49,484 nucleotides of DNA, taken from NCBI GenBank assembly GCA_026393475.1, contig JAPLAA010000062.1, forward strand, positions 1 through 49,484, read 5' to 3'. The position numbers and the translations under genes were made by a program. The notes under the pieces were generated by a model, which worked only from the letters and a program-made list of their open reading frames with translations, made no database searches and was not told the origin of the DNA. Position 1 is the stretch's first letter; every line of letters begins with the position of its first letter. Below are positions 6,645-15,131 of this stretch, piece by piece. The stretch comes from Actinomycetota bacterium. GTDB taxonomy: Bacteria > Actinomycetota > Acidimicrobiia > Acidimicrobiales > Ilumatobacteraceae.

Positions 6645-8042
6645 ATGCACTCCCGGGTGATCGCTGCCGGCCTGGTGTCGCTGTCGTTGAGTGTCAGTGC
6701 GTGTTCCGGATCGACCGGTGATCAGTCCGAATCGGGCACCCCGTCCACGTCGACCGAGATGCGGATCGCAGGGACCGCGACCGCAGTGACCGAGACCACC
6801 GAAACGGCGGCTGTGCCGACGATCGTGGACACATCGGACACCACCCCTGCCGACACGTCGCCGGACGAGCCGCTGCGGCCCCGGGATGCAACACCGCTCG
6901 AAGCCGGCGTCTATCGGACCGATGAGCCGGTCGGACCGCTGCTGCAGTTCGACTTCGAGTTGTCGGTGGATGGGCTGTACACGCTCGTGGAGGAGGCAGC
7001 GCTCTTCGTCAATCGGGACGAGGCGGGCGTCGAGTCGATCGTGATGATCTTCCACGTCGACAACGGGAGCGTCGCGCTGTCACCCGATCTCGACCTCGGG
7101 CTGCTCAACGATCCAGAGATACGGGAGGCGTCGTTGAGCAAGCCGCCCGCCGATCTCCTCGACTGGCTCGGCGACCGCGTCGGCATCGACGCCGGTCCGA
7201 TCGAGGACTCCTCGTTCGGTGGCGTGCCCTCCCGGCGACGGTCGATCACCTTCACCGACTTTCCGGGCGGCCGACCGTGCTTCCCCGACGACGAACGACC
7301 GTGCCACATCCTCATCGGAGCGAACCCGACCGGCAGCATGATCGTGTTCCCCGTGGGCGACGGAGCGACCGCCCACGAGTTCACCGTCGGCGGGCATCGG
7401 CTGGTGGCGTTCGTCGATGAGACGATCGATCCGACGTTGGCAGCACAGATCGCCGAGTCGTTCCGGATCGAGGTCGTGCCACCGCCCGGGGCGGCTCCCG
7501 GCAGCGAGCCACTCCCGTTCGCGGGCGATCACGTCGCGGGCGCCCGCTACTACAGCGAACGCAGCACGGCCGGCCTGTGGTCGTTCGACGGCGTCGCCGG
7601 CCTGTCGACCCGCACCGGCTATCTCCGTGACCGCTTCGTGTTCATCAGAGCCGGAGAGGACGACTGCATGTCGATCACCGACAGCACACAGGGCAACTGG
7701 TTCGGTGTGGCCCTCGAACTCGACCCCGACCCGCTGGGTGACGTGATGCCGACGGACATCGCCGAGGCGTTGGCGGCGGCGGCCGACCTCGAGATCGTCG
7801 CCGGACCGTCGCCCGTCACGCTCGGCGACGCGGCCGGCGTGGCCGTCGACGTTCGGCCGATCGGCAACGGCGATGTGGTCCTCGCCAACACGACGCTCCG
7901 CGCTGAGGCGGGCGCGGTCACGCGGGTGATCGCCGTCGAACGATCCGACGGCGAGCAGCCGGACCTCGTCGTCGTTCGACTCGGCTCGGCGTGCGAGGCG
8001 GTGATCGACGGTCTCGAGCTGTCGCCCAGCGGGCGTCCATGA
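6645..8042 (+). CDS. Lipoprotein of unknown function upstream of the cyclase
   Basis: A 465-residue exported protein. The signal peptide VIAAGLVSLSLSVSAC has a lipobox ending at Cys21, then a Ser/Thr-rich linker to about residue 85, typical of a surface-anchored lipoprotein. The rest looks like one or two beta-rich domains, with LRPRDATPLEAGVYRT and a Cys pair in RPCFPDDERPCH. I recognise no enzyme motif. CACGAT at 6633-6638 is 6 bases before the ATG, matching the leaderless pattern. The cyclase gene starts one base after its stop, so the pair is surely cotranscribed. An extracellular sensor or ligand-binding partner for the CHASE2 domain is a plausible role but is inference. Confidence 0.8.
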   Translation: MHSRVIAAGLVSLSLSVSACSGSTGDQSESGTPSTSTEMRIAGTATAVTETTETAAVPTIVDTSDTTPADTSPDEPLRPRDATPLEAGVYRTDEPVGPLLQFDFELSVDGLYTLVEEAALFVNRDEAGVESIVMIFHVDNGSVALSPDLDLGLLNDPEIREASLSKPPADLLDWLGDRVGIDAGPIEDSSFGGVPSRRRSITFTDFPGGRPCFPDDERPCHILIGANPTGSMIVFPVGDGATAHEFTVGGHRLVAFVDETIDPTLAAQIAESFRIEVVPPPGAAPGSEPLPFAGDHVAGARYYSERSTAGLWSFDGVAGLSTRTGYLRDRFVFIRAGEDDCMSITDSTQGNWFGVALELDPDPLGDVMPTDIAEALAAAADLEIVAGPSPVTLGDAAGVAVDVRPIGNGDVVLANTTLRAEAGAVTRVIAVERSDGEQPDLVVVRLGSACEAVIDGLELSPSGRP

Positions 8043-8043
8043 C

Positions 8044-9942
8044 GTGCGGGTGAGACGAACCGCGCTCGCGGCGTTCGTGCTGCTCGGGTCGCTCGGGCTC
8101 GGAGTGGTCGCCGAGGCGTTCGGCGGCGAAGCCGTGCAGGACGTGATCCTCCCGCGAGACGGGCAGGTCGACCCGCGTCTCGTGGTCGTGGTGTTCGACG
8201 GGCGCGCGGACGGCGGGACCGGTTCGGAGGTCTCGTACCTCCGCGCGACCTACTACCAGGACATCGCCCAGATCGCCGCCAGAGGTGGGGCGGCGGCGGT
8301 GGGGTTCGTCGACTTCGACAGTCTCACGTTCTCCGACGGCGCCGGCGGGCGCGCCAACGTGGTCAGGTCACCTGAGCTGCAGCAGCTGGGAATCATCCCG
8401 ATCCAGGGTGCCGCCCGGCGACCTGCTCACGATGAACGGCTGGACTTCCTCGTCTCCTACCGGATCGACGCGCTGGCGACAGAACTCGCGGGCATCGGCG
8501 TCGGTGCGGTCGGCGATGCCGCCGAGGTCCGGATGGCCCCGTCCGGCGCTCGCGTCGTCTCGGTGGAGGACGGGGTGATCGTCGAGACGCCGCCGTTCGC
8601 CGAGGAGACGGTCGATCGACGATCGGAGATCTTCGTTCCCGGCCTGTCGTTCCGCCTGGTGGAGCACGCGTTCGGTGCCACGATCAGCGATCCCGGGCTG
8701 GATTCGATCCGCCTCGGAGCACGCGAGGTGCCGTTGGAGGACGGGGCAGTCCGGATCGCCTGGTCCGACGAGCTCGACGACGGCGACGATCTCCGGCTCG
8801 TCCCGTTCTTCGATCTCCTGGCCGGCGAGGTGCCCGCCGAGGTGTTCGACGGCGCCCTGGTGCTGGTGGGCACCGTCGACCCGTCCAAGACCAGGTTCGT
8901 CGACACCCCGGCGGGACGCCTGCCACCGGTCCTGGTCGAGGCGAACGCGGTGAACACCCTGCTGACCGAACGCTGGACGAGGCCGGGCACCCCGGCGGCG
9001 CCGTGGATCGTCGCCGTCGCGTGCGTCGTCGCAATGATCGCGTTCACCCGATCCCGTCGGCTCCGACCCGTCGCTCCCCTGCTCGGTGTCGTCGGAGCGG
9101 TCGGCTGGTGGTTCGCCGCGTCGGCGCTCGCCGCCGACGGCACACTCGTCGTCGTGCTCGGGCCGGTGGTCACCATGATGAGCGCTGCCGTGCTGCTCGT
9201 CGCATCGCTCCAGGTCGATGCACTGACCGAACGACGCCGTCTGCGGTCGCTGTTCTCCCAGTACGTGCCGGCCTCGATCGCCGATCAACTCGTCGCGTCC
9301 GGTCGGGGTCGCCTGGCGAGCGCCGGTGAACGAGTCGCCATCACGGCGCTCTTCTGCGATCTGCGCGGGTTCACCCCGCTCGCTGCCCGTCTCGAGCCGA
9401 GCCAGGTCCGGGAGTTGCTCAACGCCTACTACGAGGAGATGGCACGCGTGATCTTCGACTCCGAAGGCACCGTGCTGCAGTACATCGGCGACGAGATCTA
9501 CGCCGTGTTCGGAGCGCCGCTGCCGTCGATGGACCACGCCGCTCGAGCGTTGACCTGTGCACGGCGGTTGTTCGAACGACGCGAGGCGCTCAACGAGCGG
9601 CTCGCCGAACAGGGTCTGCCGCCGCTCAACTTCGGGATCGGTCTGCACTCGGGTGACGCGATCGCCGCGCACGTCGGATCATCGGTCCGCATGCAGTACG
9701 CCGTCATCGGCGACACGGTGAACGTGGCGAGTCGTCATCGCTCCCTCGCCGGGCCCGGCGAGATCGTGCTCTCGTCGACGACTGCGGCGCTCGCCGGCCC
9801 GCTCCCCGACGCCGTCGAAGAGGACGCATCGATCCGAGGGCTCGACGGCGAGCGACGCATCTTCCGGATCGTCTGCGGTCCGTCGTCGTCGAGCGGCACG
9901 GTGGATCCGCTCGCCGACGACGGCACGACGGACGACGGCTGA
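8044..9942 (+). CDS. CHASE2 domain-class III nucleotide cyclase, membrane bound
   Basis: A 632-residue receptor cyclase. One N-terminal helix is followed by an extracellular CHASE2 domain (about residues 30-310, with VVVFDGRA, VGFVDFD and LVLVGTVDPSKTRFVDTPAG). Two or three membrane helices follow (about 320-390), then a class III cyclase domain (about 425-600). Metal-binding aspartates are Asp439 (FCDLRGFT) and Asp483 (YIGDEIYAVFG). The transition-state Asn and Arg are in GDTVNVASR. The usual purine-selecting Lys before the second Asp is replaced by Gln (VLQYIGD), so ATP versus GTP preference is uncertain. The GTG at 8044 is used because the lipoprotein ends at 8042. It is convergent with the Crp regulator, 9 bases apart. 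Confidence 0.93.
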   Translation: MRVRRTALAAFVLLGSLGLGVVAEAFGGEAVQDVILPRDGQVDPRLVVVVFDGRADGGTGSEVSYLRATYYQDIAQIAARGGAAAVGFVDFDSLTFSDGAGGRANVVRSPELQQLGIIPIQGAARRPAHDERLDFLVSYRIDALATELAGIGVGAVGDAAEVRMAPSGARVVSVEDGVIVETPPFAEETVDRRSEIFVPGLSFRLVEHAFGATISDPGLDSIRLGAREVPLEDGAVRIAWSDELDDGDDLRLVPFFDLLAGEVPAEVFDGALVLVGTVDPSKTRFVDTPAGRLPPVLVEANAVNTLLTERWTRPGTPAAPWIVAVACVVAMIAFTRSRRLRPVAPLLGVVGAVGWWFAASALAADGTLVVVLGPVVTMMSAAVLLVASLQVDALTERRRLRSLFSQYVPASIADQLVASGRGRLASAGERVAITALFCDLRGFTPLAARLEPSQVRELLNAYYEEMARVIFDSEGTVLQYIGDEIYAVFGAPLPSMDHAARALTCARRLFERREALNERLAEQGLPPLNFGIGLHSGDAIAAHVGSSVRMQYAVIGDTVNVASRHRSLAGPGEIVLSSTTAALAGPLPDAVEEDASIRGLDGERRIFRIVCGPSSSSGTVDPLADDGTTDDG

Positions 9943-9951
9943 CCCTGCGGT

Positions 9952-10605
9952 TCAGCCGAGCAGGCGGCGCAGACCTGCCTGATCGAGCACCGTCGTCTGC
10001 CCGCGACGCACGGTGATCAACCCCGTGGCGGCGAGTTGACGCAACACCCGGTTGGCGGTGGGCCGGGTGATCCCCGCCATCGATGCGAGGTCCTCCTGCC
10101 GCAGTGGGATCTCGATCGCCGTTCGTCCGACGTCGTAGAGCGCGGCGAGGTCGACGAGTCGCTTCACCACCCGCTGGTCGGCGTGGAGGTACAGGGCGTC
10201 GACGACCTGACCCGACAGGCGGCGCACCTGTTCCGCGAGCGCGTCGACCAGGAATCGTTCGACGGTCGGGTGTCGTCTGCGGAGGGCCTCGAAGTCGGAC
10301 CGGTACATGACGCGGGTGACCACCGACTCCAGCGCGACGATGTGCGCGGTGCGCCGGGCTCCCGTCGACAGCAAGGCCTGTTCCCCGAAGCTCGCCCCCG
10401 GGCCGAGGATCGTCAGCGTGACGACCTCACCCCGCACCGTCGACTTCCTCACCGCCACCTTGCCCTGCTCGATGATGTGCATGCTGTCGCCGACGTCGCC
10501 GTCGAGGATCAACATCTCGCCGACGGAGTAGGTGCGGCGCGACATCCGCGACAGCACGAGATCGCGATCGGGATCGCTCAGGCCGTCGAGCAGATTCGAG
10601 TCCAT
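9952..10605 (-). CDS. Crp/Fnr family transcriptional regulator (copy 1)
   Basis: A 217-residue regulator with an N-terminal cNMP-binding roll (residues about 8-125; YSVGEMLILDGDVGDS, GASFGEQALLSTGARRTAHI) and a C-terminal winged helix. The HTH region is RQEDLASMAGITRPTANRVL (about residues 168-187). The ATG at 10605 has a GGAGAG ribosome site. The cAMP contact Glu and Arg-Arg-Thr are present, so it can plausibly bind cyclic nucleotide. It is the near neighbour of the cyclase (convergent, 9 bases) and a close paralogue of the regulator at 14460; together they bracket the peptide transporter genes. Targets are unknown. Confidence 0.92.
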   Translation of the reverse strand: MDSNLLDGLSDPDRDLVLSRMSRRTYSVGEMLILDGDVGDSMHIIEQGKVAVRKSTVRGEVVTLTILGPGASFGEQALLSTGARRTAHIVALESVVTRVMYRSDFEALRRRHPTVERFLVDALAEQVRRLSGQVVDALYLHADQRVVKRLVDLAALYDVGRTAIEIPLRQEDLASMAGITRPTANRVLRQLAATGLITVRRGQTTVLDQAGLRRLLG

Positions 10606-10697
10606 GCAGCGCCTCTCCCGGCTCCCGCCGGCGCCTGCCCGCCGCGCACGTGGCAACGCAGATGATCGCACAGCCGGCGGACCTGCGAGAACGGTGC

Positions 10698-11576
10698 TCA
10701 CGAGGTGACCTCCACCTGAGCGTCGAGGCTGTCGCGGAGGGCGTCGCCGAGCAGCACGAACGCCGCGACGGTCGCCGTCAGGAACAGCGCCGGGAAGATG
10801 ATGAGGTGGGGCGTCTGACCGTACGACCGCTGACCCTGTTCGATCATCAGCCCCCACGAGATGGTGGGCACCTGGAGCCCGATGCCGAGGTAGGTGAGCG
10901 TCGACTCCGCAGCGATCAGCGCGCCCGCGCTCAGGCTCGAGTAGGCGACCACAGACGGCATGGCGTTGGGGAGGACGTGACGGCGCACGACGTACGGCGT
11001 ACCGGCGCCGGCTGCGCGGGCGGACTCGATGTACGGCTGGACGAGCACCGTCCGCGCCGCGCCGCGAGCGATGCGTGCGGTGCCGGGCCAGCCGAGCAAC
11101 GACAGCGCGATCACGAGTTCGATCGGGCTGCGTTGGTCGCCGGCGAGCACCGACAGCAGCAGGATCGCGCCGACCACGAACGGGATCCCGAGCGTCACGT
11201 CGCCGATGCGCCGCACCAGGCTGTCGACCCAGCCGCCCCGGGCCGCGGCGACGACGCCGAAGAGCGTGCCGATCACGGCCATCACGAGACCGCTGCCGAC
11301 CCCGATGAGCAACGAGGGGCGTGCGCCGAACACGACCTGGCTGAACACGTCGCAGCCCTGGGCGTCGGTGCCGAACCAGTGGTCCGCCGACGGCGACAGT
11401 CGATCCTGGTACGAGCCGTCCTCGGCGCGGATCGAGCAGGTGCGCGAACCGTCGCCGCCGGACAGCGCGATCATGGCCGTCGGTGCAACGACGAGCAACG
11501 TCACGAGCGCGAGGAGGACGACCGCGAGACGGAATCGGGCCAGATGCGCCAGTCGCGAGAGCCAGAGCCGGGTCAC
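10698..11576 (-). CDS. Peptide-type ABC transporter permease, DppC-like
   Basis: A 292-residue inner-membrane permease of the dipeptide/oligopeptide importer family, with the N-terminal OppC-type region followed by the BPD transport domain. HWFGTDAQGCDVFSQVVFGAR is the classic N-terminal DppC/OppC motif (about residues 65-85). The EAA-like loop that docks the ATPase is ESARAAGAGTPYVVRRHVLPN. About six membrane helices are visible. The GTG at 11576 overlaps the stop of the DppB-like gene by GTGA. It is the last gene of binding protein-permease-permease; no ATP-binding subunits follow. Confidence 0.93.
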   Translation of the reverse strand: MTRLWLSRLAHLARFRLAVVLLALVTLLVVAPTAMIALSGGDGSRTCSIRAEDGSYQDRLSPSADHWFGTDAQGCDVFSQVVFGARPSLLIGVGSGLVMAVIGTLFGVVAAARGGWVDSLVRRIGDVTLGIPFVVGAILLLSVLAGDQRSPIELVIALSLLGWPGTARIARGAARTVLVQPYIESARAAGAGTPYVVRRHVLPNAMPSVVAYSSLSAGALIAAESTLTYLGIGLQVPTISWGLMIEQGQRSYGQTPHLIIFPALFLTATVAAFVLLGDALRDSLDAQVEVTS

Positions 11577-12505
11577 CAGGCCGCCGCCCGCAGACGTGGA
11601 TCGAGCACCATCGCGATCAGGTCGATCAACAGGTCGACCACGAGATACACCGCGATCACGAACATCGTGAAGCCGAGCACCACCACGTTGTCGCGCTGAC
11701 TGATGGCGCGCGCGATCACGTTGCCGACGCCGGGCAGGTTGAAGACCCGCTCGACCACGACGCTGCCACCGATGAGGGCACCGACTTCGAGACCGAAGAA
11801 CGTGACGATGGTCGTGAGGCTGTTGCGGACTACGTGACGGCGCGTCACCTGCCCGCTCGAGATCCCCTTGCCGGTCGCCGTGCGCACGTGCGGGAGGTGG
11901 GCCTGCTCGAGCACCTCGGTCCGCATGATCCGCACGGCGAACGCCGCCCCTGCCATCGCCAGCACCAACGCCGGCAACACATAGGCGATCGGCCCGTCGT
12001 CGCTGCCAGCGACCGGCAGGAGGCCCCATCGCACGCCGAACAGGTACTGCCCGACCGAGGCGACCACGAAGATCGGGGTCGCGATCCCGAGGGTGCACAG
12101 CGCGACGACGACCCGATCGGTCGGGCCGCTCCGACGCATCCCGACCCAGGTGCCGACCACCAGCGCGGCGACGATCTCGATGACGAGGGTCGCCACGAGC
12201 AACGTCACCGTCACCGGCAGGGCCGACAGCAGCATGTCGCTCACCGCGCGTCGGCTGGCGTACGACTCGCCGAGGTCACCCCGGACGAGCCTGCCGAGCC
12301 AGTGGAGGTACTGGCTCGGCAGGCTCTCGTCGAGGTGGTAGCGAGCGCGGATCGCGTCGAGGGTGGATGGCGAGACCTTCCGTCCACCCGCCACTGCCCG
12401 AGCGGGGTCACCCGGCAGCGCGAACGTGACGACGAAGACCACGACGGTGGCGACCAGGAAGGTCGTGACGGCACCGCCGAGCCGCCGGATCACCCATGCG
12501 GTCAT
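11573..12505 (-). CDS. Peptide-type ABC transporter permease, DppB-like
   Basis: A 310-residue permease beginning MTAWVIRRLGGAVTTFLVAT, the typical DppB/OppB first helix, then VVTFALPGDPARAVAGGRKV and YHLDESLPSQYLHWLGRLVR, both family signatures. The ATPase-docking loop is HVRTATGKGISSGQVTRRHV, followed by the conserved VERVFNLPGVGNVIARAI. The ATG at 12505 lies 10 bases after the binding-protein stop, and its own stop overlaps the DppC-like start. It should form the heterodimeric channel with the DppC-like subunit. Confidence 0.94.
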   Translation of the reverse strand: MTAWVIRRLGGAVTTFLVATVVVFVVTFALPGDPARAVAGGRKVSPSTLDAIRARYHLDESLPSQYLHWLGRLVRGDLGESYASRRAVSDMLLSALPVTVTLLVATLVIEIVAALVVGTWVGMRRSGPTDRVVVALCTLGIATPIFVVASVGQYLFGVRWGLLPVAGSDDGPIAYVLPALVLAMAGAAFAVRIMRTEVLEQAHLPHVRTATGKGISSGQVTRRHVVRNSLTTIVTFFGLEVGALIGGSVVVERVFNLPGVGNVIARAISQRDNVVVLGFTMFVIAVYLVVDLLIDLIAMVLDPRLRAAAW

Positions 12506-12515
12506 GGCGTCTCGC

Positions 12516-14231
12516 TCAGTCCGCCACGGTGACGAGTTCCAGGCGATACAGCGCACCGGCGTCGATCTGCAGCCCGCTGATCCGGTCGGCGTGAACGGTG
12601 GCTTCACGGCCGAAGGCGAGCGGGAGCATCGGCAGGTCGGCCAACACCAGTTGCTCCGCCTCGTTGAGCAGTCCCGGCACCTCGGCCGGGTCGGTCGACG
12701 TCTCGATACGCGTCATCAGTGCATCGAACTCGTCGCTCGCGTAGCTCAGGTTGTTCGCGCCCGACCCGCTCGCGAAGAGCGGCTGCAGCATGCTGTAGCC
12801 CGACGGGTAGTCCCACACCCAGCCGAGCTCGAACGGCCCCTCCACCTTGTCGGCCGCCGTTTCCTCGAGGTACTGCGCGAACTCGAAGCTGCGCACCTCG
12901 ATCTCCAGTCCGAACGCGTCGGCCCACGAGTTGGTGAGGAATTCGATCACCGCCTGACCATCGTCGGCGATGTCGTACAGCACGATGGTCGTGCCGGGTT
13001 CGACCCCCGATGCGGCGAAGTGTTCCTGCGCGAGTTCGAGGTCGTACGCGCACGCCTCACACGGCTCCTGGCTCGCCCCCGGCACCTGGCTCGGCACATA
13101 GCCGTACGCCGGATCGTTGGCACCCTGCAGCACCCGCTCCGCCAGCGCCACCCGATCGATGGAGAGCGAGAGCGCCTTCCGGAAGTCGAGGTTGTCGAAC
13201 GGTGCCCGGGCCACCGGGAGACCGATGTAGGCCAGACCTGCCAGCGGTGTCTGCATCACGAGTTCGCCGTACTCCTCGATCGCCGCCTGGAACTCCTCGG
13301 GCGGGATGCCACGGGCGATGTCGAGCGAGCCCGCCTGGTAGTCGCGGTAGCTGGTCAGGATGTCGGAGTAGATGCGGAAGTCGATCTGCTCGGCGATGCC
13401 AGGGGTGCCGGTGTACGTGTCGTTGCGGACCACGGTGATCGACTCGTTGTGCTGCCACGGTTCGGACATCACGTACGGGCCGTTGCCGATCGGCTGCTCG
13501 GCGAAGGCCTCCGCTGCCGCGGGGTCGTCGGCGAGTTCGGACGGCACCGGGGCGAAGACCGGATAGGTCAGCAGCATGGGCAACAGCGAGAACGGCGCAT
13601 CGGTGACGATCTGCAGGGTGTCGTCGTCGACCGCGGTCACGCCCGCCACCGGCACGTCGCCGATCGCGCCCGATGCTTCGGCCTCGAGCACGTCGGCCCA
13701 GCCCGAGATCGGGTACCCCTGGTAGGACGCAGGCGCCGCCAGATCGGGGTCGGCCGAGCGGGCGATCGCGTACACGAAGTCACCGGCGTCGACGGCGGTG
13801 CCGTCGGAGAAGGTGGCAGCCGGATCGAGTTCGAAGGTCCATGTGACCCCGTCGTCGGCCACCGACCACTCGGTCGCCGCGCCGGGAGCGAGCTCCAACT
13901 CGGGGGTGAGGGTGGTGAGCGTGGTGAACAACAGCCGGATCACCTGAGAGCCTTCCACCTCCTGGGCGAGCGCCGGGTCGAGCGCCGAGGGTTCGGACAT
14001 CGACACCGAGAAGCTGCCGCCGGTCCCTGCCGACTCGCCGGCCGGTTCGGTGGCGTCGCTCGCCGGCTCGGTGGCATCGCTCGCCGGTTCGGTGGCATCG
14101 CTGACCGCGGTCGTCGCAGAGCTGCCGGCGCCCGACGTCGCGGTGCTGTCGTCAGCATCGTCGGAGCACGCGGTGAGCGCCAGCGCGAGCACGACGGCGC
14201 TCGCGGTGAGGGATCGGTGGGAAGTCTTCAT
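12516..14231 (-). CDS. Peptide ABC transporter substrate-binding lipoprotein (family 5)
   Basis: A 571-residue extracytoplasmic solute-binding protein. The signal peptide ends in the lipobox LALTAC (Cys22), then comes an acidic Ser/Thr linker with an in-frame SDATEPA repeat (three copies). The family-5 fold follows: PSALDPALAQEVEGSQVIRL, TWTFELDPAATFSDGTAVDA, the internal FRIYSDILTSYRDYQAGSLD and the C-terminal LNEAEQLVLADLPMLPLAFG. Such proteins deliver oligopeptides, nickel or other ligands to DppBC; the ligand cannot be read from sequence. The ATG at 14231 has GGAAGGACG upstream. It is first in the three-gene transporter unit. Confidence 0.93.
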   Translation of the reverse strand: MKTSHRSLTASAVVLALALTACSDDADDSTATSGAGSSATTAVSDATEPASDATEPASDATEPAGESAGTGGSFSVSMSEPSALDPALAQEVEGSQVIRLLFTTLTTLTPELELAPGAATEWSVADDGVTWTFELDPAATFSDGTAVDAGDFVYAIARSADPDLAAPASYQGYPISGWADVLEAEASGAIGDVPVAGVTAVDDDTLQIVTDAPFSLLPMLLTYPVFAPVPSELADDPAAAEAFAEQPIGNGPYVMSEPWQHNESITVVRNDTYTGTPGIAEQIDFRIYSDILTSYRDYQAGSLDIARGIPPEEFQAAIEEYGELVMQTPLAGLAYIGLPVARAPFDNLDFRKALSLSIDRVALAERVLQGANDPAYGYVPSQVPGASQEPCEACAYDLELAQEHFAASGVEPGTTIVLYDIADDGQAVIEFLTNSWADAFGLEIEVRSFEFAQYLEETAADKVEGPFELGWVWDYPSGYSMLQPLFASGSGANNLSYASDEFDALMTRIETSTDPAEVPGLLNEAEQLVLADLPMLPLAFGREATVHADRISGLQIDAGALYRLELVTVAD

Positions 14232-14459
14232 CGGCACGTCCTTCCAGGGCGGAGCGGCACGATGCCGTCCGGGGTCGAAGCGACGTCGGCGCTGACGTCG
14301 CCGCAAGTGTCGACATCCGTTCCCGATCCTGTCTGTGCGCGTGGGCACACATGGATCGATCCGGGCGCGACGGTGCCCCGGCGTGGTGATGCCGGGGTCG
14401 ATGCGACGGCAGGCGTCGACCGCCGTCAGACGACCGCCGTCAGACGGTCGCGGTGTGGG
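14232..14459. promoter_or_regulatory. Upstream region of the peptide transporter with 14-bp tandem repeat
   Basis: This 228-base gap precedes the binding-protein gene. It includes an exact tandem duplication of GACCGCCGTCAGAC at 14418-14431 and 14432-14445, followed by GGTCG. The second copy can therefore also fold (GACCG...CGGTC). It lies just past the 3' end of the Crp gene and could be part of that gene's terminator or a regulator site. I see no convincing -35/-10 pair. Confidence 0.4.
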
Positions 14460-15116
14460 TCAGCGGGCTCGGTGTGCGAGGGCCGCGCGGTCGACGACCT
14501 CCACCCGGCCGCGGCCGAGGGTCACCACACCGGCGTCCTCCAACGACTTGAGGACCTGGTTGGTCGTCTGCCGTGTGGTGCCCGCCATCGTCGCGAGGTC
14601 CTCCTGGCGGACGGGGACGTCCGCGGTCGCGCCGCCGCGGTCGTACAGCAGCGCCAGTTCGTGCACCCGGCGGACGACGCGCTGATCGGCCGGCAGGTAC
14701 ATCGCTTCGAGCACGAGCGCACTCAACCGACGCACCTGGGCCGACAGCAGGTCGACGAGGAACCGTTCGATCGACGGATGGTCGTTGCGGAGCTGCTCGA
14801 AGTCGTGGCGGTGCAGCACGCGTGTCTCGACGGGCTCCATCGCGACCACGCTCGCCGTGCGCCGCGAGTCGTCCGACAGCAACGCCTGCTCACCGAAGGT
14901 CGCACCGGCTCCCATCACCGCCAGGGTGACGACGTCGCCGAGCGGCGTGGAGGTGCGCACCGCCACCGTCCCTTTGTCGATGACGTGGAGGCTGTCGCCC
15001 AGGTCGCCCTCGTGGAACAGGGTGTCGCCCTTGCGGAACCCGCGTCGGGGCATGCGCGACAACACCAGTCGCCGGTGCTCCTCGGCGAGGCCGGCGAACA
15101 GTTCGGCCGTCGACAC
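14460..15116 (-). CDS. Crp/Fnr family transcriptional regulator (copy 2)
   Basis: A 218-residue paralogue of the regulator at 9952, with the same layout: cNMP roll (FRKGDTLFHEGDLGDS, GATFGEQALLSDDSRRTASV) and winged helix (RQEDLATMAGTTRQTTNQVL, about residues 169-188). The GTG at 15116 is the first start. It lies 15 bases after the ilvD stop on the same strand, so it may be read with ilvD. The two Crp copies share most conserved positions and flank the peptide transporter, which suggests a duplication around it. Whether it binds cAMP is not proven, though the Glu and Arg-Thr contacts are present. Confidence 0.92.
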   Translation of the reverse strand: MSTAELFAGLAEEHRRLVLSRMPRRGFRKGDTLFHEGDLGDSLHVIDKGTVAVRTSTPLGDVVTLAVMGAGATFGEQALLSDDSRRTASVVAMEPVETRVLHRHDFEQLRNDHPSIERFLVDLLSAQVRRLSALVLEAMYLPADQRVVRRVHELALLYDRGGATADVPVRQEDLATMAGTTRQTTNQVLKSLEDAGVVTLGRGRVEVVDRAALAHRAR

Positions 15117-15131
15117 GACTCAGCGCCGGTT

